The notes beneath the pieces were generated by a model, which was not told where the DNA came from, ran no database searches, and saw only the letters and a program-made list of their open reading frames with translations. From contig JACYLQ010000012.1 in the NCBI GenBank assembly GCA_015272395.1, forward strand, positions 1-56,411: a DNA stretch of 56,411 bases. The letters run 5' to 3'. The DNA comes from Calothrix sp. C42_A2020_038. Its GTDB lineage: Bacteria; Cyanobacteriota; Cyanobacteriia; Cyanobacteriales; Nostocaceae. A program made the translations under genes and the position numbers. The first letter of the stretch is position 1, and each line of letters opens with the position of its first letter. Of this stretch, positions 7,354 through 16,395 are shown in pieces.

Positions 7354-9012
7354 CTATTGTTTGGGTTTTAGTGAAAGTAACATCTCCATTTGGGTGGTGG
7401 ATGCATCTGGATTTGTGGCTGTTACACCAAGTCCGCGAATTGAGTTGAGAATGGCAGATGTATCGGGTGATATTGGTTGTGCAGCGTTAGCAAATTTGTT
7501 AATAACAGGCATGGTTTTTTCCATATCTACATATAGGTAGCCACCGTTAGGTTTTTGTAGCGAATTCGTGATGGTTTTGAATGAGTCGCTAGCATCTAAA
7601 GGTTGGGCGCCTACTGCTACGAGAGTATCGGCGATAGGGCTGCCTAAAGCAACAAATGCTGTATCTTGGTCAAGCCAACCATGCGCTAGCAGTCCTCCTT
7701 GGTTGGGGATTTGCCATTCAGTAATGTCTTTATCACCGATTTTACGTTGAGCAACAGTCACATTTTGCGTTTTGATCAGGTTATCAATTTTGGCAAAGGT
7801 TGCCTCGGCTGTTTTTCGGTCGGTCGTGTCAAATACCAAGGCGCCACCAAATCCAAGACTTGCTAAAACTCCTTGGTTGGAAGGTATTGCGGCAAAACCA
7901 AATTCACCATCCATCCAACCAAAAATATCTTTGTCTAAATCGATACTTAAAACTTGAAGTTGTAAGCGCGCTTGCTGTAATGCTTGGTTCAATTCGGGAT
8001 AGTTTTTGGACTCTTCTGTGAGCGCTTTCCACCAACGACTAATACCTTGACCACTGACTAAAGCCAGTGTACTTGCAGGGAACTGAGAAATCACTTTAGA
8101 GGAACTAGGCTCGTATTGATATTTAACAAGTTGTGGGTCGATATTCGCAACAGCTTTCATCCGCACACCGTCGTTATCAATACCGACACCAGCAACCATT
8201 GATTTAACCTGCTTTAGCTGGGCTAAAGTTTGAGGAGCGATCTGATTAGCTGGGTCATTTTTCGCTAATTGCTCAAACATATTAGCATAATCAGGCACAT
8301 AAATTTGAGCAACTGGATTTTGAACATTAACACCTTTACTTAAAATATCGCTGGCGCCTTTTTTGCTGGCGAATGAGGGTTCTCCTTTAACTGTATCAAT
8401 AGCTTGTTCAACCGCTTTTTGGTTTTGAGAAAACACTAAATAGTTGTTATTGCTGACGATAGCGCTATAGGTAGGCTTTCCTTGACCTGTGGTTTCGGTG
8501 ATTTTTTCACCTTTATAATCTATTTCCTGAGTTTTAACATCTTTTTGTGATTTTAATCGATTTGCAAGGTCGAGAGCGCTAACTTTATCTTTAATACCAA
8601 CTACCATGAGAACGTTTGGTTCTTGCTTCGCTTGGGGAGTACTTTGAGTCGGTTGAACTGGATTTGATGGTAAAAGCGCTACCATAATGCCACCAATCCA
8701 CGGTTTTAAATCTTTCTCATAAGAAATATTACTATCAGCTAATGTTTGCTTATTAAAATCTTCCAACGATTTAGATACCAACTTTTGAGCTTCAGGTGTG
8801 CCAAATTGCTCTAACTTCGACCATGCTTGAGGATCAGTCGTGATATAAGTTGCAACAAATGCGTCATCGGGAACAACCCGCGCGCTAGCGATGGCGCCGG
8901 AACTATCACCTGAAGGTCCTTTGAACAAGAAAAAGTAAGCAGCAATACCACTAGCAGCTACAGTTGCTGCACCAATCGCTGGGATTAAAAATTTTGACTT
9001 ACTCTCAGGCAT
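7354..9012 (-). CDS. DUF3352-family membrane-anchored protein
   Basis: 552 residues of the cyanobacterial DUF3352 family, whose function is unknown to me. An N-terminal transmembrane anchor (about residues 8-29, FLIPAIGAATVAASGIAAYF) is followed by a long soluble domain. That domain starts with VVPDDAFVATYITTDPQAW and contains repeated Lys/Gln-rich segments. The topology suggests it faces the periplasm or thylakoid lumen. Length and ends fit the family. Its promoter must lie in the 446-base divergent region shared with the aminopeptidase. Confidence 0.85.
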   Translation of the reverse strand: MPESKSKFLIPAIGAATVAASGIAAYFFLFKGPSGDSSGAIASARVVPDDAFVATYITTDPQAWSKLEQFGTPEAQKLVSKSLEDFNKQTLADSNISYEKDLKPWIGGIMVALLPSNPVQPTQSTPQAKQEPNVLMVVGIKDKVSALDLANRLKSQKDVKTQEIDYKGEKITETTGQGKPTYSAIVSNNNYLVFSQNQKAVEQAIDTVKGEPSFASKKGASDILSKGVNVQNPVAQIYVPDYANMFEQLAKNDPANQIAPQTLAQLKQVKSMVAGVGIDNDGVRMKAVANIDPQLVKYQYEPSSSKVISQFPASTLALVSGQGISRWWKALTEESKNYPELNQALQQARLQLQVLSIDLDKDIFGWMDGEFGFAAIPSNQGVLASLGFGGALVFDTTDRKTAEATFAKIDNLIKTQNVTVAQRKIGDKDITEWQIPNQGGLLAHGWLDQDTAFVALGSPIADTLVAVGAQPLDASDSFKTITNSLQKPNGGYLYVDMEKTMPVINKFANAAQPISPDTSAILNSIRGLGVTATNPDASTTQMEMLLSLKPKQ

Positions 9013-9458
9013 TGTGATTTTTCCTTCTTCTCTTAAATAGTTTCTGGCTTGGTATCAACGATAAAATCCGCTATGGAACTGATTGTTTCCAGCTCCACTA
9101 ATTTAGCGGTAACTACTGATAAAGTTAGTATTCCCTCAAACCAACGAATGACAAATCTATTCCAAGATATTACTTCAACTACATAGAAGGCAAATCCGCA
9201 AATGCAAAATGCATTCCATATGTACTAATTGCTAGTACATTGCCAGACACTTAGTCAATTGGAAAGCAGCAATACCGTGACTGAAAGGACATAAACCAGT
9301 TATTCTAAGTTATATAGGTATTGGTATTTTTACTCAATGCCATCTAAGTTGGCTTTTTGCTGGTCAATAAATAGTTGAAAGCAAATTTAGTAACATCAGT
9401 TGCTGTTTATTTTATAAATATTTCGTTAAATCAGGATTATTAAGGTCACTTAACATCG
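9013..9458. other. Divergent intergenic region
   Basis: The region between DUF3352 (-) and the aminopeptidase (+) holds no ORF that looks genuine. Its only clear structure is the palindrome at 9221-9239 described separately. It presumably contains both promoters. Confidence 0.6.
9221..9239. promoter_or_regulatory. Palindromic operator candidate
   Basis: TGTACTA and TAGTACA (perfect 7-bp arms) are separated by 5 bases in the middle of a divergent intergenic region. The half-site resembles the AGTAC part of cyanobacterial LexA boxes, but the spacing differs and it does not fit the NtcA consensus GTA-N8-TAC. The regulator is unknown. Confidence 0.35.
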
Positions 9459-12044
9459 ATGTCGCAGTTCTATTTTGATACAGAGAAAAACCGTTACAAG
9501 TCTTTTGAGTTACCAGGAGCGAAGCCACATTACAGCCCTGACCGTCCTGGGCAGGTTGAGCATATACTCCTTAATATCAGCCTTGATATAACCCGAAGAA
9601 GTTATCAAGGTAATTGTATAATAACGCTCAAACCAATTCGTAATGATATTCACACTTTAACGCTTAATGCCGTTAACCTTAACATAGGCAGCGTGAAAAT
9701 TGATGCACAGCCACAAAAGTTTGATTACGATGGTGAACAGCTTTGTATTCACCTCAACTCACCGACACAAGTTGATAAGTCAATAGATATAGACATTGAA
9801 TACTCCTGTTGTAACCCTCAACGGGGTATTTACTTCATTCAACCTGATAAATATTATCCTGAAAAACCAATACAAGTTTGGACTCAGGGAGAAGATGAAG
9901 ATTCGCGCTTTTGGTTTCCGTGTTTTGACTATCCAGGACAACTATCTACGAGTGAAATTCACATTCGGTTGCCAAAACCCTATATTGCAATCTCTAACGG
10001 TGAGTTAGTTAATACGATTGTCGAAGATGATTATTGTACATACCACTGGTTACAAAAAGAAATTCATCCTACTTATTTAATGACTTTAGCGGTGGGAGAT
10101 TTTGCGGAAATTCGCGACTCTTGGAATGGTAAACCTGTCACTTATTATGTAGAAAAGGGACGTGAAGACGAAGCAAAACGCAGCATGGGTAAAACTCCTG
10201 CGATGATGGAGTTTTTGAGCGAAAAATACGGTTATCCTTATCCTTTTCCTAAATATGCCCAAGTTTGCGTCGATGACTTCATTTTTGGGGGTATGGAAAA
10301 CACTTCCACTACAATATTAACTGACCGATGTTTACTCGACGCTAAAGCTGCATTCGATAACCGCAACACTGAAAGTTTAGTTGTTCATGAGCTTGCACAC
10401 CAATGGTTTGGTGATTTAATCGTTATCAAACACTGGTCACACGCTTGGGTTAAGGAAGGTATGGCTACCTATTCTGAAACTATGTGGACTGAACATGAGT
10501 ATGGTGCTGATGATGCTGCATACTATCGCTTACAAGACGCGCGTGGATATTTTTCCGAAGATACAGAACGCTATCGGCGCCCAATGGTGACACATGTCTA
10601 CCGCGAGGCCATCGAACTTTATGACCGTCACATCTACGAAAAAGGTGCATGTGTATACCACATGATACGAACAGAATTAGGTGAAGAATTATTTTGGAAG
10701 GCAATACAAACTTTTGTCCAAGATAATGCCCACAAAACTGTCGAAACAATAGATTTATTACGAGCAATAGAAAAAGCTACTGGGCGCAATTTGACTTTCT
10801 TGTTTGACCAGTATGTATATCGCGGCGGTCACCCAGATTATAATGTTACTTACTCATGGGATAGTAATGCCAAGCTTGCGAAAGTCACAGTTAAACAAAC
10901 TCAATCTGATTTATTCGACCTACAAATCCCCATAGGATTTGGAATAAGATATCAAGAGTCAGGAGTTGAAAATATCCAACTCAGCACTTTTAAAGTGCGA
11001 ATACACGAGCGTGAACAAAGCTTTTATTTTCCACTGACTGAAAAGCCTTTATTTATTAGTTTTGATGTGGGCAACAATTTTCTTAAAACTGTATCTCTAG
11101 AATATCCAATACCTGATTTAAAAGGGCAACTTGAATTCGACCCACATCCAACATCAAGAATATACGCGGCTGTTGCACTTGCCAAAAAAGGCGGTTTAGA
11201 ATCACTTAAAGCCCTCGGAGAAGCATTAAAAAATGATTCCTTCTGGGGCGTACGCGCGGAGGTAGCTAAACAAATTGCTAATATTAACCTCGACCAAAGT
11301 TTTGATTATCTTATACCTGGTTTAAAAGATAAAAACCCCTACGTTAGACGTGCAGTAGTTGAAGCGCTTGGTAAAATCAAGACTTATTCCAGTTATAAAA
11401 TGCTTAAATCAATTATTCAACAAGGAGATGATAGTTATTATGTTGAAGCTGCTGCTTGTCGTAGTATCGGAGCGATTGTAGCTTCAAAGAATAACGAAAA
11501 GCTCAAGGAAGAGAAAGTAATTAAAGTTCTCAAATCCGTTTTGGAAAACAAACCTGGTTGGAATGAAGTTGTTCGTAGTGGTGCCGTTGCAGGACTTGCA
11601 GAAATCAAAACTTCAGAAGCGGCCTTAGATTTAATACTGGAATACACAAAGCTTGGCACTCCTCAACCGTTACGTTTATCTGCAATTCGGGGCTTGGGCA
11701 AAATATCCGTTGGTCAAAGTGCTGCTAACCTAGAACGAATATTAGAGCGACTTACCGAAATTGCCCGCGACAGCTTTTTCTTAACGCAGGTAGCAGTAGT
11801 GATCGCTTTGGGACAAATGGAAACTCCCAAAGCAATAACAATTTTACAGAACTTAGCGCTCTCAACTCTTGATGGTCGAGTTCGACGGTTTGCCGATGAG
11901 GAAGTTATCCAAATCCAAAGGAAAATCGGCGCCGATAGTGCAATTCGTTCACTGCGCGAAGAATTAGAGCAACTCAAGCAGCAAAACCAAGAACTCAGAA
12001 GCAGAATGGAAAATTTAGAAGCAAAATCATTAAATAAAGACTAA
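9459..12044 (+). CDS. M1-family zinc aminopeptidase with C-terminal HEAT repeats
   Basis: 861 residues. The catalytic domain has the exopeptidase motif GGMEN (277-281; GAMEN in most family members) and the zinc site HELAH (310-314) with the third ligand Glu333, all intact. M1 enzymes cleave N-terminal residues from peptides in the cytosol. Residues from about 560 to 825 form HEAT-like alpha repeats (for example YVRRAVVEALGKI), and the end is a short coiled coil (LREELEQLKQQNQELRSRM). HEAT-containing M1 peptidases are known in cyanobacteria and related bacteria. No signal peptide is seen. A perfect terminator hairpin follows the stop. Confidence 0.93.
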   Translation: MSQFYFDTEKNRYKSFELPGAKPHYSPDRPGQVEHILLNISLDITRRSYQGNCIITLKPIRNDIHTLTLNAVNLNIGSVKIDAQPQKFDYDGEQLCIHLNSPTQVDKSIDIDIEYSCCNPQRGIYFIQPDKYYPEKPIQVWTQGEDEDSRFWFPCFDYPGQLSTSEIHIRLPKPYIAISNGELVNTIVEDDYCTYHWLQKEIHPTYLMTLAVGDFAEIRDSWNGKPVTYYVEKGREDEAKRSMGKTPAMMEFLSEKYGYPYPFPKYAQVCVDDFIFGGMENTSTTILTDRCLLDAKAAFDNRNTESLVVHELAHQWFGDLIVIKHWSHAWVKEGMATYSETMWTEHEYGADDAAYYRLQDARGYFSEDTERYRRPMVTHVYREAIELYDRHIYEKGACVYHMIRTELGEELFWKAIQTFVQDNAHKTVETIDLLRAIEKATGRNLTFLFDQYVYRGGHPDYNVTYSWDSNAKLAKVTVKQTQSDLFDLQIPIGFGIRYQESGVENIQLSTFKVRIHEREQSFYFPLTEKPLFISFDVGNNFLKTVSLEYPIPDLKGQLEFDPHPTSRIYAAVALAKKGGLESLKALGEALKNDSFWGVRAEVAKQIANINLDQSFDYLIPGLKDKNPYVRRAVVEALGKIKTYSSYKMLKSIIQQGDDSYYVEAAACRSIGAIVASKNNEKLKEEKVIKVLKSVLENKPGWNEVVRSGAVAGLAEIKTSEAALDLILEYTKLGTPQPLRLSAIRGLGKISVGQSAANLERILERLTEIARDSFFLTQVAVVIALGQMETPKAITILQNLALSTLDGRVRRFADEEVIQIQRKIGADSAIRSLREELEQLKQQNQELRSRMENLEAKSLNKD

Positions 12045-12058
12045 ATGGCAATTGCTGA

Positions 12059-12092
12059 GATTCCCGACACATAGTCTTAATTGTCGGGAATC
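12059..12092. terminator. Bidirectional terminator between aminopeptidase and small protein
   Basis: GATTCCCGACA (12059-12069) pairs perfectly with TGTCGGGAATC (12082-12092), with A/T-rich flanks on both sides. It separates the convergent genes ending at 12044 (+) and 12115 (-). Confidence 0.88.
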
Positions 12093-12114
12093 TAAAAATA
12101 AATTTTTTATTCTA

Positions 12115-12459
12115 TTACTTTTGCCAAATATCCACTGTTGTGACTTCATTACTGAAAACAGATTGTTCAGATTTGGGCATGGCAAAAACTATCGTGCCTA
12201 CAATCACAGCAGCAAAAGTAGTTTGACATACAAGTTTCATTTTGACGATGCCACGATAATTTTTCTTCATATTTCTTTGATTTTGCTCGTTTTTGTGCTG
12301 AACACGCCCTGTAACTACAGCATGATGGAGTAACATCAAAGCATCAATATCTTCTTCGTAATATCTAAGCTTGAGTAAGTCTCGCAACTTTTGAATTGCG
12401 TTATTGCTTAAATTACCAGTGGTAATGGCTTGATTAACAATTTCAGGAATTGAATCCAT
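12115..12459 (-). CDS. Small conserved cyanobacterial protein with one membrane segment
   Basis: 114 residues. The N-terminal 55 residues (MDSIPEIVNQAITTGNLS, then a Leu-rich helix and a DIDALMLLHHAV stretch) look like a short alpha-helical family I associate with cyanobacteria. After a charged linker, residues about 75-93 (LVCQTTFAAVIVGTIVFAM) form a probable transmembrane helix. GAGG lies 9 bases before the start. The function is unknown. It is transcribed away from the polysaccharide cluster. Confidence 0.7.
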   Translation of the reverse strand: MDSIPEIVNQAITTGNLSNNAIQKLRDLLKLRYYEEDIDALMLLHHAVVTGRVQHKNEQNQRNMKKNYRGIVKMKLVCQTTFAAVIVGTIVFAMPKSEQSVFSNEVTTVDIWQK

Positions 12460-13604
12460 ATTTCTAACCTCATTGGTGGGTCAGTGCTAATTTCACGCGA
12501 AAAACAGTAGATAAAATCGATAGTGAGTAATTTAGTAGTAATTTGAACCTATACTATCTATAACTGACTATCCAGTTTATTCTGTGCTTGGTAGCAATTT
12601 TTGAAACGCAGTGTTTGTTCTAACTACCTAATTATAGGTTTAGAAAATTTAATATTTTTCGTAACTATACAGTCTAGTCTCATCTCTTTACTTCCCCCGT
12701 TCGGTTCATCCAAATGGGTGATTACAATCATTGCTATTTAATGGTATGTGTGCTTCACAGTCTTCTTATTGTCAATTGATTTGCAAGGGTGCCGATTCGT
12801 AAATCCACGTGAATGATATTCTTACCTAGTGCTTGCCACATCTCGCAACAGCTATAGTAGCACCATCGTGAAAGAAGTTAGTAAATAGTAATTATTGGAC
12901 ATTTACTGCTGCGAACAACCATTGCAATTTTCATAAGTTAAGAAAATGTAAAAACTACAGTGTACTGATTCGTAGCACTAAACTAGAAATTACCAAAACT
13001 CTAAATCAAGATATATCAACTGGTGTGAAAATTTCTACTAGTTGTCAAGTATCCAATGAGTTAATTAAATACCAGTAATGCGATAATAATAAATAAAAAT
13101 ACCTATCAAAAGCAAGAAGTTTATTTGACTAACTTAAATTTTCATGAAGCTATAGCCTAACATTTTAGAGTCAGACTTATACCAATACTTCTGTGGGGAT
13201 AACTATGCAAAGAACTTGTTTAATAAGTATTTCAGGCTCTCAGAACTTAGCATCTTTCCAAAAAATGTATCCGTTTACTCAATTTTTTATTAAGTATACA
13301 TACTTGACAATCGTCAAAATATGAAGTTAATGTAAAGGTCTCAGAGTAAGATATTCAAAAAAGTATACAAACTGACCGTTTTTTGATCTCATGTGAGGAT
13401 TGAATCGGCAGCAAAGATAAAAAAGATACTAAGAGTATCAAGTTTTGATGAAGATTGGGCTAAAAAAGTGCAAATAAACTGTGAAGCGATTAGGATTTTA
13501 AGAGTGTTATGAAGTTTATATGTAAAAACAACAAATCTTCTGTGTGTTATTTGTGAAGGTGAAAATCCTTCTATGTATTTTTACGAAAGCTATCCAAGGT
13601 TGTT
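12460..13604. other. 1.1-kb non-coding region upstream of the polysaccharide cluster
   Basis: No ORF with a recognisable product or good codon use lies here. Visible elements are the palindrome TTGAC-AATC-GTCAA at 13304-13317, a small perfect hairpin GATACT/AGTATC at 13425-13439, and a hairpin GAAGG/CCTTC shortly before the first glycosyltransferase start. The size suggests a long, regulated leader or promoter region for the 22-kb gene cluster that follows. Confidence 0.6.
13304..13317. promoter_or_regulatory. TTGAC palindrome: -35 box or operator candidate
   Basis: TTGACAATCGTCAA is a 5-bp inverted repeat with a 4-base centre and contains a consensus -35 (TTGACA, 13304-13309). The -10 region is weak (TAATGT near 13328). 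It lies about 290 bases before the first gene of the polysaccharide cluster, so it may mark an activated promoter. Confidence 0.35.
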
Positions 13605-14855
13605 ATGATGCGTAAACCAGTTCTAACAATTTTTTATCAATTCAATCCTTGGAATACCACTATCGGAGGAATCCAGACTCTAATAAGAGTTTTCATCAAG
13701 TACGCACCGGATGATTTTGAAGTCAGACTGGTAGGAACGGGAGACAGCCAGAGTCAGAGTATTGGGAAATGGCAAGATAACGAGTTTGCCAATAAGCCAG
13801 TAAAGTTTCTGCCGTTGTTACGAGTAGAAAACGATAATGTTCGTGGTTTGATACCGACGACGGTAAAGTATACTACAGCTTTATTTGGGCGTAATTTTGC
13901 TTCGGATTTTATGCATTTTCATCGCTTAGAGCCAACTTTAGCAGTTCGGCATTGGCAAGGAGAGAAAACGCTATTTATTCACAATGATATTTACGCGCAA
14001 ATGAAGGCATCTGGTGATAAGAAGGCGATTTTGTGGCGAAGATTTCCAGCAGTTTATTTCGCTCTGGAAAAGTCTTTGGTGCATCAGTTTGATCAGATAT
14101 TATCTTGCAATACCGAGTCGGCACAGCTTTACAAGCAGCGTTATCCGAGTTTGAGTGACCGCGTTGCTTATGTCAAAAATTCATTTGATGACGAAGTTTT
14201 TTATCCACTGCATCTACGTGAACGAGAATTAAAAAGGCGTGAATTGGCTCAAAAGTTAGGTCAAAATGAGCAAACAAAGTTTGTTTTGTTTGCTGGTAGG
14301 CTGCATCCTCAGAAAGACCCTGTATTGCTTGTACAGGCTTTATCGATTTTGAACCAAAAAAATAATGACGAATATCCTGTCCATTTGTTAATCGTTGGTG
14401 ATGGTGAGTTGGCGCCACTATTGCGTCAAACCATCGATAGCTTGGGATTAACAAAAAATGTAACGATGTTAGGAGCTTTGACACAGGCAGAATTGGCCGA
14501 TTTACACCGTGTTTGTCATGTATTTGCTTTGAGTAGCGCATACGAGGGTTTACCTTTAGTTACCTTAGAAGCTCTTGCTTGTGGTACTCCAGTAGTAACA
14601 ACACAAACAGGTGAAACTCCTAAGCTTCTAACTGATGATAGTGGAGTAGTTTGTAACGAACGAACTCCTGAATGTATTGCTTCTGCTCTGCACCAAGTCT
14701 TAAGCAGGAGTGACTACACGGATGAAGCTTGCACGCGCGTTGCCCGTCCTTTTGCTGCTCGCAATGTTGTTAATGAGGTTTATGCTGATATGTTGCGTCG
14801 TTGGATAACCAAAAATGATATGCACAAAATATCAAGCAAGTGCCTAACTAGTTAA
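13605..14855 (+). CDS. GT4-family glycosyltransferase
   Basis: A 416-residue GT-B-fold retaining glycosyltransferase that transfers a nucleotide-activated sugar to a growing glycan at the cytoplasmic membrane. The C-terminal domain has VLFAGRLHPQKDPVLLVQAL and the E-x7-E motif (Glu314 and Glu322, in EGLPLVTLEALACGTPVV) that binds the donor nucleotide-sugar. The N-terminal acceptor domain starts with YQFNPWNTTIGGIQTLIRVF. It is the first gene of the polysaccharide cluster, preceded by 1.1 kb of non-coding DNA; AAGG lies just before the start. Donor and acceptor sugars cannot be read from sequence. Confidence 0.9.
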   Translation: MMRKPVLTIFYQFNPWNTTIGGIQTLIRVFIKYAPDDFEVRLVGTGDSQSQSIGKWQDNEFANKPVKFLPLLRVENDNVRGLIPTTVKYTTALFGRNFASDFMHFHRLEPTLAVRHWQGEKTLFIHNDIYAQMKASGDKKAILWRRFPAVYFALEKSLVHQFDQILSCNTESAQLYKQRYPSLSDRVAYVKNSFDDEVFYPLHLRERELKRRELAQKLGQNEQTKFVLFAGRLHPQKDPVLLVQALSILNQKNNDEYPVHLLIVGDGELAPLLRQTIDSLGLTKNVTMLGALTQAELADLHRVCHVFALSSAYEGLPLVTLEALACGTPVVTTQTGETPKLLTDDSGVVCNERTPECIASALHQVLSRSDYTDEACTRVARPFAARNVVNEVYADMLRRWITKNDMHKISSKCLTS

Positions 14856-14992
14856 TTACAAGTCTGAATAGAGATTTATGTGTTAGAAAGATTACCTACT
14901 ATCGAGGTGCAAAGCACAAAGGAGGAGAAAACACCGAAGTCAACTTAATCAGCATTCAGAGTACACACTTTAAATAATTACAAATTTGAGTT

Positions 14993-16189
14993 ATGAGAAT
15001 AGCTGTTATTGGTGCAAAAGGTCTACCACCTTTGCAGGGTGGAATTGAACATTACTGTGCAGAGCTTTATCCACGTATGGTAGCTCAAGGTTTGAGTGTA
15101 GATTTATTCGCGCGCGCTTCTTACACGAGTACTGTATGGGGAAAGCGCTACGACTATAAAGGAGTAAATGTCATACCGCTACCTGGTATGAAGATGCGTG
15201 GGGTTGATGCTTTTATCACTTCGGCACTTGGCGCGATTGCTTCATCTGGTAACCACTACGATATAATTCACTTTCACGCCCTCGGCCCATCACTGTTTAC
15301 TTTCTTACCACGTGTTGTTTCAAGCTCCAAAATTGTTGTGACTTGTCAAGGACTTGACTGGCAAAGGGCAAAGTGGGGAAGTTTTTCGAGTCGCTTGATT
15401 CAAATGGGTGAGCAGGTAGCGGTCAAATTTGCTCACGGTATTATCGTTGTTTCTGACGCACTTCAAACTTATTTCCAGAGAACTTACGGTAGGCAAACTG
15501 TCTATATTCCCAATGCTCCAGCATCTTATGCTGATTCAGATTCACAATTCAGTTATATTCAGAAGCTAGGATTGAAGAAGGGACATTATATCTTGTTCTT
15601 GGGTAGAATGGTTCCTGAAAAACGTCCCGACTTACTCATCGAAGCGTTCTCGAAACTGCAAAAAACTGGATGGAAGTTAGTCCTGGCAGGTGGTGTTAGT
15701 GATACAAAGGCTTATACCACTCAACTCCTAGAAAAAATCTCCGATAATCCTAATATCGTCTTTGCAGGAGAATTAAGAGGTTCACGTCTTGCAGAGATTG
15801 TACGAGGCGCCGGGTTATTTGCGTTACCTTCAGACCTGGAAGGATTACCTTTAGCGATGCTCGAAGCAATGCGCGAGGGAATTCCTGTCATCGCTAGCGA
15901 TATACCTCCCCACCAACAATTAGTAGCAGGACGTGGAATTCTGTTTGAAGCTGGAAATATAGATTCGTGTACACAAGCCCTGGAATGGTCAATTCAGCAT
16001 CCACAAGAATGTGCAAAAATGGCAAAAAATGCCCAAACTTATCTACAAAACAACTATAGTTGGGAACGAATCACCTCTGATACAACACGACTTTACATAA
16101 AACTGCTTAATACTCCTCTGCCTCAAGATGTATTACAAGCAGATGAGTCTCGAGAAAGTGGACTAGCAGGAGTAACAGGAAAAAAATAA
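14993..16189 (+). CDS. GT4-family glycosyltransferase
   Basis: 398 residues, GT-B fold. The N-terminus IAVIGAKGLPPLQGGIEHY is typical of rhamnosyl/mannosyl-type GT4 enzymes, with the Gly-rich loop facing the acceptor. The donor site contains LFLGRMVPEKRPDLLIEAF and E-x7-E at Glu283 and Glu291 (DLEGLPLAMLEAM). It follows the first transferase after 137 bases and precedes the Wzc-like kinase by 206 bases, so it may have its own transcript. The sugar specificity is unknown. Confidence 0.9.
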   Translation: MRIAVIGAKGLPPLQGGIEHYCAELYPRMVAQGLSVDLFARASYTSTVWGKRYDYKGVNVIPLPGMKMRGVDAFITSALGAIASSGNHYDIIHFHALGPSLFTFLPRVVSSSKIVVTCQGLDWQRAKWGSFSSRLIQMGEQVAVKFAHGIIVVSDALQTYFQRTYGRQTVYIPNAPASYADSDSQFSYIQKLGLKKGHYILFLGRMVPEKRPDLLIEAFSKLQKTGWKLVLAGGVSDTKAYTTQLLEKISDNPNIVFAGELRGSRLAEIVRGAGLFALPSDLEGLPLAMLEAMREGIPVIASDIPPHQQLVAGRGILFEAGNIDSCTQALEWSIQHPQECAKMAKNAQTYLQNNYSWERITSDTTRLYIKLLNTPLPQDVLQADESRESGLAGVTGKK

Positions 16190-16327
16190 GTATGTTATTA
16201 GTTTATTGTTGTTCGTTATTTAGTAAATTATGAATTTCTTTTGAATTTTTTCAGGAGACGTAGGAGAATAATTACTAATAACCAATAACAAAATAAACAA
16301 TAACAGATAATAATAAACTACAAAAAA

Positions 16328-16380
16328 GTCAACTAGTCGCCGAGTTTACGCCGTGTTAGACTGGTTGACCCAAGGCAACC
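16328..16380 (+). promoter_or_regulatory. Two mutually exclusive hairpins in the kinase leader
   Basis: GTCAACTAGTC (16328-16338) pairs with GACTGGTTGAC (16359-16369), one mismatch. The right arm also overlaps GGTTG (16363-16367), which can pair with CAACC (16376-16380), close to the ribosome binding site of the gene starting at 16396. The two pairings cannot coexist, which is the layout of a leader switch; it may also be accidental. Confidence 0.35.
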
Positions 16381-16395
16381 GTAAGGGTAAATGCA

